Positions 20,754 to 29,784 of a stretch of DNA of 64,000 nucleotides are shown here, one piece after another. The notes below the pieces were generated by a model that saw nothing but the letters and a program-made list of their open reading frames with translations, did not search any database and was not told the DNA's origin. Every line of letters begins with the position of its first letter. Position 1 is the stretch's first letter. This DNA is from Holophagaceae bacterium (GTDB lineage: Bacteria > Acidobacteriota > Holophagae > Holophagales > Holophagaceae): the NCBI GenBank assembly GCA_016710635.1, contig JADJVL010000001.1, positions 186,001 to 250,000 of the forward strand. The letters are read 5' to 3'. The translations under genes were made by a program, and so were the position numbers.

Positions 20754-21449
20754 TCACTTCGTTTCCACAACTGCGGTGGAAAGGGAGACGGAAGGGCCCA
20801 TGGTGGAGGCGATGTGGATCGCCCGCACATACTTGCCCTTGGCCGCCGAGGGCTTGGCCTTCAGAACGGCATCAATGAGCGCCCGGGCATTTTCCGTGAG
20901 CTTCTCGAGGCCGAAGGAAAGCTTGCCGACGGGGGCGTGGATGATCCCGGTCTTGTCGACGCGGTACTCCACCTTGCCGGCCTTGATCTCCTTGATGGCC
21001 TTGGCCACCTCGAAGGTCACGGTGCCGGTCTTGGGGTTCGGCATGAGGCCGCGGGGGCCCAGCACCTTGCCCAGGCGTCCCACGCCCTTCATCATGTCCG
21101 GGGTCGCGACGAGGGCGTCGAATTCGAGGTAGCCGCCGGCGATCTTCTCAACGAGATCGTCACCGCCCACCACTTCCGCGCCCGCGCCTTCCGCTTCCTT
21201 GATCTTTTCGCCCTGTGCGATGACGGCCACCCGCATGGTCTTGCCCGTGCCGTGAGGCAGGACAAGGGTGCCGCGGACCATCTGGTCCGCGTGGCGGGGG
21301 TCGACACCCAGCCTGAGATGGACTTCCACGGTCTCGTCGAACTTGGCGTACGCCACGTCCTTGACGGCCTTGAGGCCCTCGCTCAGGTCATAGGGGCGAT
21401 CTTCGATCTTGGCCGCGGCAGCCCGGTACTTCTTTCCGGTCTTTGCCAT
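20754..21449 (-). CDS. rplA: 50S ribosomal protein L1
   Basis: L1-stalk protein that binds 23S rRNA and assists E-site tRNA release; 231 residues, standard length. Motifs include [32 protein letters not shown] and [12 protein letters not shown], the L1 signature region. ATG start at 21447-21449 with AAGGAGCC upstream. It follows rplK with an 84-base gap containing a small hairpin. In other bacteria L1 represses translation of rplK-rplA; no L1 binding mimic was confirmed here. Confidence 0.98.
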   Translation of the reverse strand: MAKTGKKYRAAAAKIEDRPYDLSEGLKAVKDVAYAKFDETVEVHLRLGVDPRHADQMVRGTLVLPHGTGKTMRVAVIAQGEKIKEAEGAGAEVVGGDDLVEKIAGGYLEFDALVATPDMMKGVGRLGKVLGPRGLMPNPKTGTVTFEVAKAIKEIKAGKVEYRVDKTGIIHAPVGKLSFGLEKLTENARALIDAVLKAKPSAAKGKYVRAIHIASTMGPSVSLSTAVVETK

Positions 21450-21498
21450 ATTGGCTCCTTACGAATGATCTCCCGCGGAAACGGCCGCGGTGGCCGGG

Positions 21499-21519
21499 AG
21501 TCCCGCACGACGCGGGACT
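21499..21519 (-). other. Small hairpin between rplK and rplA
   Basis: Eight-bp perfect stem (21499-21506 with 21512-21519), 5-base loop, not followed by a T run. Possibly an RNA processing or translational control element. Confidence 0.3.
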
Positions 21520-21533
21520 GCCTCTTGTGAAAT

Positions 21534-21965
21534 TCAGTCGACGATTTCGACGCCCATGGACTTGGCGCTGCCGGCGATGCAGGCCATGGCGGCCGCCAGG
21601 CTGCCGGCGGTCAGGTCGGGCATCTTCACCTTGGCGATCTCCTCGATCTGCTGGCGGGTGATCTTGCCGACCTTCTGCTTGTTGGGCGTGGCGCTGCCCT
21701 TGTCCAGGCCGAGCTTCTTCTTGATCAGGACGGCCGCGGGGGGCGTCTTGAGGATGAAGCTGAAGCTGCGGTCGGCGTAGACCGTGATGACCACGGGGAG
21801 GATGGTGCCCTTCTCCACGGCACTGACGGACTTCGCGTTGAACTGCTTCACGAACTCCATGATGTTCACGCCGTGCTGGCCGAGGGCCGGGCCGACCGGA
21901 GGGGCCGGAGTGGCCTCGCCCGCGGGCAGCTGCAGCTTGATGTAGCCGGTGATCTTCTTTGCCAT
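21534..21965 (-). CDS. rplK: 50S ribosomal protein L11
   Basis: GTPase-associated-centre protein binding the 23S rRNA 1070 region; 143 residues. Begins [18 protein letters not shown] with the proline-containing [19 protein letters not shown] segment (thiostrepton-binding domain) and ends with the RNA-binding C-domain ([19 protein letters not shown]). ATG at 21963-21965. It lies 65 bases after nusG in the standard nusG-rplK-rplA order. Confidence 0.98.
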   Translation of the reverse strand: MAKKITGYIKLQLPAGEATPAPPVGPALGQHGVNIMEFVKQFNAKSVSAVEKGTILPVVITVYADRSFSFILKTPPAAVLIKKKLGLDKGSATPNKQKVGKITRQQIEEIAKVKMPDLTAGSLAAAMACIAGSAKSMGVEIVD

Positions 21966-22030
21966 TGCTTATCTCCCGCAGGGATTCCGGCGAATGCCGG
22001 CGACCGCTGCCTTGAAGGGCGGAGGCGCGG

Positions 22031-22666
22031 TCAGCGCTTCTCCACCTGGATGAAATCGAGCTCCACGGGGGTGCTGCGACCGAACACCGTCACCATCACC
22101 TTGATGGTGGAGCGCTCTTCGTGGATCTCGTCCACGTCCCCTTCGAAATTTGCGAAGGGGCCGTCTATGATACGGACCTTTTCGCCCTTCTCAAAGTGGT
22201 ATTTGGGCTTGGGCTTCTCCTGGGTCTCTTCCTGGTGGTTCATGATCTGCCGCACCTCGTCGTCGGTGAGGGGCGTCGGGCGCTTCTTGTTGGCGCCCAC
22301 GAAGCTCGTCACCTTCGGGGTGTTGCGGACCAGGTGCCAGTCGGCGTCCTCCATCTCGAAGGTGCCGCCCTTCGAGGTGACGGCGATCTGGACCAGGAGG
22401 TAGCCCGGGAAGGACTTGCGCTTCTTGAGGACGCGCTCCTTGCGGCCGGACTTGGCGTCCACCTTCATCTCCTCGTAGGTCTCCTCCGGCACCTGGATGT
22501 CGCCGAAAAAGGCCTCGCGCTCTTCCATCTTGATGCGCTGGCGGAGGTGCTCCATCACCTTGGCCTCGTAGCCGGAGTAGGTGTGGATGATGAACCATTT
22601 CATGAGCCGCTCGGGCGCGGCGACGGGCGTCGCGGCCGGGGCGTTCAGGTCGGTGAGGTCGGTCAC
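22031..22666 (-). CDS. nusG: Transcription termination/antitermination protein NusG
   Basis: RNA polymerase-associated elongation factor, 211 residues. The NGN domain begins at MKWFIIHTYSGYEAKV (residue 22) and includes SFPGYLLVQ; the C-terminal KOW domain shows FEKGEKVRIIDGPFANFEG. The 21-residue N-terminal extension (MTDLTDLNAPAA...) is Ala/Pro-rich; the upstream ATG at 22664-22666 has GAGGCGCC before it and is preferred, though initiation at residue 22 is possible. Directly after secE (9 bases), the near-universal pair. Confidence 0.97.
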   Translation of the reverse strand: MTDLTDLNAPAATPVAAPERLMKWFIIHTYSGYEAKVMEHLRQRIKMEEREAFFGDIQVPEETYEEMKVDAKSGRKERVLKKRKSFPGYLLVQIAVTSKGGTFEMEDADWHLVRNTPKVTSFVGANKKRPTPLTDDEVRQIMNHQEETQEKPKPKYHFEKGEKVRIIDGPFANFEGDVDEIHEERSTIKVMVTVFGRSTPVELDFIQVEKR

Positions 22667-22675
22667 GGCGCCTCC

Positions 22676-22867
22676 TCAGTGGTGGGGAAGGATGTACTGC
22701 ATGGCCCATGTCAGGCCCAGATCAGCCAGCCACAGGAAGATCCCGACGAACAGTGAAATGACGATCACCGTCGCGGTGGAGCTGATGACCTTCTCACGGT
22801 TGGGCCAATCGACGCGCTGGAGTTCCGCGAAGAGGTCCTTGGCTTGCTGTTTGATGGGGGCGATCAA
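22676..22867 (-). CDS. secE: Preprotein translocase subunit SecE
   Basis: Small single-span clamp subunit of the SecYEG channel, 63 residues. It has the amphipathic segment AKDLFAELQRVDWPNREKVI and one membrane helix (about residues 30-55), the usual short SecE form. The start is set at TTG 22865-22867, with GAAGGA 7 bases upstream; an ATG 63 bases further upstream would add a Pro-rich tail and overlap the terminator hairpin. Followed 9 bases later by nusG. Confidence 0.93.
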   Translation of the reverse strand: MIAPIKQQAKDLFAELQRVDWPNREKVISSTATVIVISLFVGIFLWLADLGLTWAMQYILPHH

Positions 22868-22930
22868 TGGGGGTTCCTTCGATGCCGGACCAGGCTGGAG
22901 CCGGGCCGTGGGACCAGGAGATTGAAACAA

Positions 22931-22962
22931 CCTGGCCCCGGTCTTGGAAAGCCGGGGCCAGG
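22931..22962 (-). terminator. Terminator between tRNA-Trp and secE
   Basis: Eleven-bp perfect stem (22931-22941 with 22952-22962), 10-base loop, followed on the minus strand by TTGTTTC. It would end the tuf-rpmG-tRNA-Trp transcript and separates it from secE-nusG. Confidence 0.7.
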
Positions 22963-22969
22963 TCCGAAG

Positions 22970-23045
22970 TGGCAGGGGAGACAGGGTTCGAACCCGCGAC
23001 CTGCGGATTTGGAGTCCGCTGCTCTACCAGCTGAGCTACTCCCCT
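22970..23045 (-). tRNA. tRNA-Trp (CCA)
   Basis: Cloverleaf read on the minus strand: acceptor AGGGGAG pairing with CTCCCCT, D-arm AGCTCAGCTGGTAGAGC, anticodon loop ACTCCAAAT with anticodon CCA, T-arm GGGTTCGAACCC, discriminator G and an encoded CCA tail (22970-22972). Its position between rpmG and secE is widely conserved in bacteria. Hairpins lie on both sides. Confidence 0.97.
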
Positions 23046-23058
23046 TCGGAGATCAAAA

Positions 23059-23088
23059 CCCGGCCGCCGGGATCTGGGAGCGGCCGGG
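23059..23088 (-). terminator. Hairpin between rpmG and tRNA-Trp
   Basis: Nine-bp stem (23059-23067 with 23080-23088) followed on the minus strand by TTTTGATC, so it has the form of an intrinsic terminator. It lies only 14 bases before the tRNA-Trp 5' end, which leaves little room for a promoter; it may instead be a partial terminator or a processing element. Confidence 0.5.
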
Positions 23089-23093
23089 CAATA

Positions 23094-23246
23094 TCAGGCT
23101 TTGGCTTCGCGATGGCCGGTCTGGTGGCCACAGAAGCGACAGAACTTCTTGAATTCAAGCTTACCAGTGGTGGTCCGCTTGTTCTTGGTCGTGGTGTAGT
23201 TCTTTCGCTTGCAGTCGCCGCACTGGAGGGCCACGATCTCGCGCAT
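23094..23246 (-). CDS. rpmG: 50S ribosomal protein L33
   Basis: Fifty-residue ribosomal protein. The zinc-binding form: C9-x2-C12 and C36-x2-C39, with the typical NYTTTKNKR and KLEFKKFC stretches. ATG at 23244-23246 with TAGGAGTC upstream. It lies 38 bases downstream of tuf, the common tuf-rpmG-tRNA-Trp-secE arrangement. Confidence 0.96.
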   Translation of the reverse strand: MREIVALQCGDCKRKNYTTTKNKRTTTGKLEFKKFCRFCGHQTGHREAKA

Positions 23247-23284
23247 GTCAGACTCCTAACGATTCCCCGGAATGGGGTTGTTGC

Positions 23285-24487
<1,203 letters not shown>

Positions 24488-24545
24488 GAGTGCCTCCGTT
24501 GAAGTGGGTGGTGATGTGAGGTGCTTGAGAAGGGTCGTTCGGATC

Positions 24546-24620
24546 TGGAGCCCACACCCGGGATTGAACCGGGGACCTCTTCCTTACCAAGGAAGTGCTC
24601 TGCCACTGAGCTATGTGGGC
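24546..24620 (-). tRNA. tRNA-Thr (GGT)
   Basis: Minus-strand cloverleaf: acceptor GCCCACA with TGTGGGC, anticodon stem CTTCC/GGAAG, loop TTGGTAA giving anticodon GGT, T-arm CCCGGTTCAATCCCGGG, discriminator T, CCA encoded at 24546-24548. Third tRNA of the tRNA-Tyr, tRNA-Gly, tRNA-Thr, tuf transcript. Confidence 0.97.
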
Positions 24621-24693
24621 TTTGGACTCGGGGGAGGGATCCCCCTTGCGGACAAGGGCGGCCGGGACCCGGAGAGGCCGGACCTGGCGTGGC

Positions 24694-24769
<76 letters not shown>

Positions 24770-24809
24770 CTTGTCCTTGGAAAGAGAACCCAGCCTTCCG
24801 CGAAAGAAC

Positions 24810-24897
24810 TGGTGCCGAGAGAAGGATTCGAACCTCCGTAGCGCGTCAGCGCGGCAGATTTACAGTCTGCTGCCATTAACCACTCGGCCATCTCGGC
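24810..24897 (-). tRNA. tRNA-Tyr (GTA)
   Basis: Class II tRNA of 85 bases plus encoded CCA: acceptor GCCGAGA with TCTCGGC, anticodon loop CTGTAAA giving anticodon GTA, long variable arm (GCGCTGACGCGC), T-arm GGAGGTTCGAATCCTTC. First gene of the tRNA-tuf transcript. Confidence 0.97.
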
Positions 24898-24960
24898 AAT
24901 GTCTTGTTGCAACCGCCAGAGGGGCGCTGCGAGGCAGGGCTTTCCTAAGACGGAACACGA

Positions 24961-24989
24961 AGGCTATCACGCGGGTGGAGGCCCTTCAA
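24961..24989 (-). promoter_or_regulatory. Candidate promoter of the tRNA-tuf transcript
   Basis: On the minus strand a TTGAAG hexamer (24984-24989) is separated by 17 bases from TAGCCT (24961-24966), 63 bases before tRNA-Tyr. The -10 match is weak; the call rests mainly on position in the gap between rlmB and the tRNA array. Confidence 0.3.
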
Positions 24990-25017
24990 GGGAAAAGAAA
25001 ATCCCCCGGCGTGGCCT

Positions 25018-25743
25018 TCAACCGCCTCGCCGGGCCAGCGCCTGGTAGAGGGCCACGGCAGCGGCGGCGCTCACGTTCAGGCTCTCGGTGCCCCCGGGCA
25101 TGGGGATGGCCAGGAGACCGTCGCAGCGCTCCGCGATCTTCTCGTGGAGGCCTTCCCCTTCGGAGCCCAGCACCAGCACCGTGGCCCGGTCGAAGGGCTC
25201 GGCGAAGAGGGATCGGCTGCCCGGGCCCGCGGCCAGGCCGTAGATCCAGGCGCCGGCCTCCTTCAGCTCGTCCAGCGCCCGCCCGAGGTTCACCACCCGC
25301 ACCAGTGGAACCCGACCCGCGGTGCCGGCGGAAGCCCGCAGGGCCGCATCGTTCACCTGGGCGCTCCGGCGCTCGGGAAAGACGACGCCATCCACGCCCG
25401 CCGCCGCGGCGGTGCGCAGGATGGCGCCGAAGTTGTGGGGGTCGGTCACCCCGTCCAGGGCCAGCACCAGGGCCAAAGGGCCCCGGTCGCGGATCCGCTC
25501 CAGGAGGACTTCCAATTCGGACAGCCGGATCTCCCCGCCTTCGCCCAGGACGCCGTTGTGGCGCTGCCCTTCAGCCCGCCGGTCGAGGGCATCCACCGGT
25601 TCCCGGTGGATCACCACACCCTTGACCCGCGCGGCCTCCCGCAGTTTCGACTGGCGCTCCCACGCCGTGGGCGCGACCCGCAGCACCTGCAGCTCGCCCC
25701 GGGCCAGGGCCTCCTCGCATGCGTGAGGCCCCAGGAACTTCAT
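25018..25743 (-). CDS. rlmB: SPOUT-family rRNA 2'-O-methyltransferase (RlmB/TrmH type)
   Basis: S-adenosylmethionine-dependent RNA ribose methyltransferase, most like RlmB (23S Gm2251); 241 residues. It has an N-terminal substrate-binding part, then the three SPOUT motifs: DGVTDPHNFGAILRTA, VLVLGSEGEGL and IPMPGGTESLNVSAAAAVAL, the latter forming the trefoil-knot cofactor site. The start is ATG at 25741-25743 (MKFLGPHACEEAL), overlapping the stop codon of the upstream porin gene by one base (TGATG), which implies translational coupling. An upstream in-frame start would lie inside the porin gene. The exact target nucleotide is inferred from the family. Confidence 0.88.
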   Translation of the reverse strand: MKFLGPHACEEALARGELQVLRVAPTAWERQSKLREAARVKGVVIHREPVDALDRRAEGQRHNGVLGEGGEIRLSELEVLLERIRDRGPLALVLALDGVTDPHNFGAILRTAAAAGVDGVVFPERRSAQVNDAALRASAGTAGRVPLVRVVNLGRALDELKEAGAWIYGLAAGPGSRSLFAEPFDRATVLVLGSEGEGLHEKIAERCDGLLAIPMPGGTESLNVSAAAAVALYQALARRGG

Positions 25744-27116
25744 CAGAAGGAGACCTTGTACCCGAGGGAGTAGAGGTGCCCCGAGTTCTCCACCCGCGTG
25801 GCGGTGCCGGTGCTGCGGTAGCCGGAGATGCTCCACGCGCCGTCGAGGGTGCGGGACTCGATGTCCTGGCTCTGCCGGACCTGGTAGCCCAGGGAAAGCT
25901 CGCCCCGGCCCATCTTGTAGGCGAAGCCGGTCGAAAAGGCCGCGCTCCGGGCGCCGCCCAGCAGGGGCTCCACCTTGTCGGATTCCCGCAGGCCCTGGTC
26001 GATGGAGAGGCCGCCGCGCAGCGTCCAGTTCTTGCCCAGGGCCAGCTCGCCCATCAGGCTCAGGCCGAGGGCGCGCTGCCCCAGGAATTCGCCGGCGGGA
26101 CTGAGCACCGTCCCCGATGGCGTCTGCACGCCGACCTGCCCGGGAAGCTCCAGCTTGGCGCCATCGGTGTAGCGCAGGTCCGCCTCCCAGGTGAAGGCGT
26201 TGTTGCTCCGGTGGCGGAGGCCGAGGGCGGCCCGCGCCGGCAACTGGATCCTCTCCCGGCCCGCGAGGGGCTGCAGGAGGCCCCGCAGGACCGCGCCCTG
26301 GGTCGAAATGCCGAGGGGCGGCGTGCTCAGCCCATCGGTGGCGATGTAGGACGCGGGCCGGTCCCCGAGGGAGGCCCGGAGCTTCACGTCGCCCTGGAGC
26401 GGCCCCTGGTAGGTGAGGCCCAGGGTCCAGCGGGAGCTGATGGCCCAGCGCAGACCGAAGGAGGCACTGGGGACCGTGGCACTGCCTTCCTGGCGGACGC
26501 GCTGCTCCATCAGGCCGAGGGCGGGATTGCCCGCCCCCAGCGGGTTCGACGGGTCGGCGGCCACCGCCACGCGCAGGGCCGCGCCGGAGGCGTAGTTGAT
26601 CCGGGCGGTGCCCACGCCGAAGCCGATCGAGAAATCGTCGCGCAGGGCGAAGGCGATCTGGAGTTCGGCCCGTCGCACCTCGAGGCTGAGCTCATCCCCG
26701 AGGAAGCGGGTGGTGGTTTCGGGGCCGAAGACTCCATGGCGGAGGAAGGGATTGTCCACCTTGATCCCGAAGGCCACGCGCCGGCCCGCGACCAGGCCGA
26801 TGCCGAAGGCGGGCAGCACCCGGTTCCGGTCGGTGCTGTAGTTGATGCGCTGGTTGCTCTGCAGGGTGTCCTGGGCACTCTGGAATTCCTGGCCGCCGGC
26901 GAGGAAGAAGCCGCCCTTGCCAGGCAGCGTGACCAGTAGGGCCGGGTTCAGGCTCGCGGCCTCGAGGCTCCGCCCGAACGCCACCCCCGCGCCCGCGCGG
27001 GCGATGCCCGCCGGATCCGAGGCGGGAACCACCAGGATCCCCTGGGCGGAGAGGGAAGCCCCCGCGGCCAGGAAGGCCAAGGCGAAAGGGAATTGGGCCA
27101 GGTTGAATCTCGCCAT
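25743..27116 (-). CDS. OmpP1/FadL-family outer-membrane transport protein
   Basis: Probable 14-strand outer-membrane barrel for hydrophobic compounds; 457 residues. A signal peptide is visible (residues 1 to about 25, ending ASLSAQG). Early features typical of FadL are GIARAGAGVAFGRSLEAASLNPALL (an N-terminal plug with the conserved Asn-Pro-Ala), alternating aromatic beta strands throughout, and a C-terminal strand ending SLGYKVSF with terminal Phe for BAM recognition. The substrate is unknown. The gene is coupled to rlmB by a one-base overlap, an unusual pairing of a porin with an rRNA methylase. Confidence 0.85.
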   Translation of the reverse strand: MARFNLAQFPFALAFLAAGASLSAQGILVVPASDPAGIARAGAGVAFGRSLEAASLNPALLVTLPGKGGFFLAGGQEFQSAQDTLQSNQRINYSTDRNRVLPAFGIGLVAGRRVAFGIKVDNPFLRHGVFGPETTTRFLGDELSLEVRRAELQIAFALRDDFSIGFGVGTARINYASGAALRVAVAADPSNPLGAGNPALGLMEQRVRQEGSATVPSASFGLRWAISSRWTLGLTYQGPLQGDVKLRASLGDRPASYIATDGLSTPPLGISTQGAVLRGLLQPLAGRERIQLPARAALGLRHRSNNAFTWEADLRYTDGAKLELPGQVGVQTPSGTVLSPAGEFLGQRALGLSLMGELALGKNWTLRGGLSIDQGLRESDKVEPLLGGARSAAFSTGFAYKMGRGELSLGYQVRQSQDIESRTLDGAWSISGYRSTGTATRVENSGHLYSLGYKVSF

Positions 27117-27237
27117 GCGTCGTCACTCCGATCCCTGAGGGGTCCACTTGCCGTTGGGTGAGGCGGTGGGACCCAGGGTTCCAACCGAATCCCTCCAGCA
27201 TCGCCGCAAGCGGCCCAACGGCCAAGCCACGGAACGG

Positions 27238-27263
27238 AAATGGGGCCGTCGCCGGCCCCATTT
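27238..27263 (-). terminator. Terminator of glutamine synthetase gene
   Basis: Eleven-bp perfect stem (27238-27248 with 27253-27263), 4-base loop, stem ending in CCATTT on the minus strand, 20 bases beyond the stop codon. Confidence 0.65.
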
Positions 27264-27282
27264 CCCCGATTTTTCTCCGGAT

Positions 27283-29430
27283 TCAGGACAAGGGGGAGAG
27301 CAGGTCCCGGTACTTCGGGAGGGGCCAGATCTCGGCGTTGCAGCCTTCCTCCAGGGTATCGAGCACGTCCCGGAGGGATTCCATGGCGATCCGGACGGAA
27401 TGGCCGAAGGCCTCCGTGCGCTGGTCGTGGTGTTCCAGCGCCTCGGCGTCCGCCAGGGTCTTGACCAGCAGGAGGAGGCGGCTCTGGGCCACCCCGGCGA
27501 GGTGGGCCTGCGCCTGCAGGGAGGCCTTGAGGGGATCCGGCACTTCCATTCCGGCGGCGCTGAGCTGGTTCAGGGCGCCGGCGCGGGCCCCCAGGTCGGC
27601 GATCACCGTCGGCAGGATCTGGGTCTCCGCCATCTCCCGCAGGACCTGGGCTTCAATGCTCAGGGCCTTCTGGTACTGCTCGTGGCGGATGTGGATCCGG
27701 GCGTCCAGTTCCTCGATGGTGAGGACGCCGGTCTGCACGAAGGCGGCCTTGGCGGCCTCCCCTTCCCAGATCTTGAGGGCGGCGACGGTGTCCTTGGCGT
27801 GGGGCAGCCCGCGGCGCTCGGCCTCCTGCTTCCACTCCTCGCTGTAGCCGTTCCCCTCGAAGCGGATGGCCTTGGTTTCCGTCACGGCCTTTCGGACCAC
27901 GGCCAGGACGGCTTCCCGGTGCGGGGTGCCGCGGCCTTCTTCGGCCTCCAGGGCGAGGTTCAGTTCGTTCAGGGCCTCCGCCACGCAGGCGTTGATGACC
28001 GTCAGAGGCATGGCGATGGGCTGGCTGGAGCCCACGGCGCGGAACTCGAACTTGTTCCCGGTGAAGGCGAAGGGCGAGGTGCGGTTGCGGTCCGTGAAGT
28101 CCTTCTCGATGTGGGGCAGGTTGGCGATCGCCAGGAGCTTCTGCTCGGCGCCGCCGCTGATCTCGCCGCGCTCGATGGCGTCGAGGATGCCGCTGAGGTG
28201 CTGCCCGAGAAAGACGCTCATGATGGCGGGCGGGGCTTCGTTGGCCCCCAGCCGGTGGTCGTTATTGGCGGAGGCGATCACCGCCCGCAGCAGGCCGCCG
28301 TGGCGGTGGATGGCCTTCAGGGTGGCGGCGAGGAAGTAGAGGAACGCGAGGTTCTCCTCCGGCGTCCGGCCGGGCTCCAGGAGGTTCAGTCCGCCATCGG
28401 TGGCGAGGCTCCAGTTCACGTGCTTGCCGCTGCCGTTCACCCCGGCGAAGGGCTTCTCGTGCAGGAGGACCATCAGGCCGTGGCGCTCGCCGACGGACTT
28501 GAGGATCTCCATGAGGAGCTGGTTGTGGTCCGACGCCAGGTTCGCCGCCTCGTAGATGGGGGCGATCTCGAACTGGTTCGGGGCCACCTCGTTGTGGCGG
28601 GTCTTGGCGGGAATGCCGAGCTTGAAGCACTCCAGCTCGACCTCCTGCATGAAGCCCAGGACCCGCTCCTTGATGGAACCGAAGTAGTGGTCCTCCAGCT
28701 CCTGGCCTTTGGGCGGACGGGCGCCCTGGAGGGTGCGGGTGGCGAAGAGGAGGTCCGGACGCTTGCGCGCCAGCTCCATGTCCACCAGGAAGTACTCCTG
28801 CTCGGGGCCGCACTGGGCCACCACATGCTCGGCCTCGATGCCGAAGCGCTTCAGGGCCCGCACCGCCGCCTTGCTCACCACGTCCATGGAGCGCAGCAGG
28901 GGCACCTTCTGGTCCAGGGCCTCGCCGTGGTAGCCCACGAAGGCCGTGGGAATGCAAAGGGTGATGCCCAGGGGCCCTTCCATGAGGAAGGCCGGGGAGG
29001 TGGGATCCCAGGCGGTGTAGCCCCGGGCCTCGAAGGTGGCCCGCAGGCCGCCGCTGGGGAAGGAACTGGCGTCGGGCTCGCCCTGGGTGAGCTGGGAGCC
29101 GCTGAACCGTTCGATGACCTGGCCCGACTCCTCCCAGGTGATGAAGGCGTCATGCTTCTCCGCAGTGGCGCCTGTCATGGGCAGGAACCAGTGGGTGAAG
29201 TGGGTCGCCCCGTGGTCCATGGCCCAGTCCTTCATGGCCTGGGCCACGCCGTGGGCCACTTCAGGACTCAGCCGGGCGCCCCGCCGGAGGGACTCGCGGA
29301 AGGCCTTGAAGGTATCCTTGGGCAGGCGCTCCTTCATGGCCCGCTCGCCAAAGGTGTTGCAGCCGAAGTACTGGCTCACCTTGACCTGATCCAGCCTGCG
29401 GATGTCGCTCGAATCCATACCCTTGCCCAT
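27283..29430 (-). CDS. glnN: Glutamine synthetase type III (GlnN-like)
   Basis: ATP-dependent glutamine synthetase of the large dodecameric type III; 715 residues, the usual size for that class (types I and II are 350-470). Signature stretches are FTHWFLPMTGATAEKHDAF near residue 85, CGPEQEYFLVD, TRHNEVAPNQFEIAPIYE and NDHRLGANEAPPAIMS, which carry the ammonia/glutamate and ATP-Mg ligands. The start is ATG at 29428-29430 (MGKGMDSSDIRR) with GGGGAGGG four bases upstream. It is monocistronic, with a terminator after it and a 354-base divergent gap before it. No PII or NtrC gene is adjacent. Confidence 0.95.
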   Translation of the reverse strand: MGKGMDSSDIRRLDQVKVSQYFGCNTFGERAMKERLPKDTFKAFRESLRRGARLSPEVAHGVAQAMKDWAMDHGATHFTHWFLPMTGATAEKHDAFITWEESGQVIERFSGSQLTQGEPDASSFPSGGLRATFEARGYTAWDPTSPAFLMEGPLGITLCIPTAFVGYHGEALDQKVPLLRSMDVVSKAAVRALKRFGIEAEHVVAQCGPEQEYFLVDMELARKRPDLLFATRTLQGARPPKGQELEDHYFGSIKERVLGFMQEVELECFKLGIPAKTRHNEVAPNQFEIAPIYEAANLASDHNQLLMEILKSVGERHGLMVLLHEKPFAGVNGSGKHVNWSLATDGGLNLLEPGRTPEENLAFLYFLAATLKAIHRHGGLLRAVIASANNDHRLGANEAPPAIMSVFLGQHLSGILDAIERGEISGGAEQKLLAIANLPHIEKDFTDRNRTSPFAFTGNKFEFRAVGSSQPIAMPLTVINACVAEALNELNLALEAEEGRGTPHREAVLAVVRKAVTETKAIRFEGNGYSEEWKQEAERRGLPHAKDTVAALKIWEGEAAKAAFVQTGVLTIEELDARIHIRHEQYQKALSIEAQVLREMAETQILPTVIADLGARAGALNQLSAAGMEVPDPLKASLQAQAHLAGVAQSRLLLLVKTLADAEALEHHDQRTEAFGHSVRIAMESLRDVLDTLEEGCNAEIWPLPKYRDLLSPLS

Positions 29431-29784
29431 GCCACCCTCCCCGTGGATGAAATGAAAAAGAACGATCCCAAGCCCCTTGTTGAGAGCTCGGAGAGCCGCC
29501 CTGGAAATTTGGCCAAACGCCAATTCCAAGGTAGCCCTGAAGCCCTTGAAAAACAAGGCGAAATTGCGGATTCCAGGGCCCTTGACCTTCTGGCAGAATT
29601 GCGGGATCACCAATCGTGTCTACCCCGCCCGGCGTCCCTGGCCTGGGAGCGCGCGGTGTTCTGCGAAGCCTTCCTCGAGAAGACGCCCAGGCTCCGGGTC
29701 TCCGCCTTCCTCCGCGGCCGGGACTAACGGCGGCCCGCCCCGCGGCGAGGGCCTCCAGCGCCGGAACGGTCTAGACTTTCCCCC
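29431..29784. promoter_or_regulatory. Divergent intergenic region between glutamine synthetase and nadA
   Basis: This 354-base gap carries the upstream regions of both divergent genes. Bases 29440-29600 are less GC-rich than the neighbours. An imperfect inverted repeat (AATTTGGC at 29506-29513 with GCCAATT at 29519-29525) could be an operator. On the minus strand TTGTTT and TACCTT at 17-base spacing form a weak promoter candidate. No sigma-54 GG-N10-GC element was found. Confidence 0.4.
29772..29777 (+). promoter_or_regulatory. Candidate -10 box giving leaderless nadA mRNA
   Basis: TAGACT lies 7 bases before the nadA ATG and no Shine-Dalgarno is present, so transcription would start at or next to the start codon. 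No convincing -35 hexamer is seen. Confidence 0.35.

Noticed and set aside
22868..22930. Longer SecE starting at an upstream ATG
   Set aside because: The added residues are Pro-rich, unlike SecE, and the start abuts the terminator stem; the TTG has a good ribosome binding site.
29590..29620. Sigma-54 promoter candidate (TGGCAGAATTGC) in front of nadA
   Set aside because: Only 7 bases separate GG and GC where 10 are required.
29620..29727. Possible small plus-strand gene ending in a sensible-looking AFLRGRD tail between glutamine synthetase and nadA
   Set aside because: No start codon with a ribosome binding site and no upstream coding continuity; too short to support.
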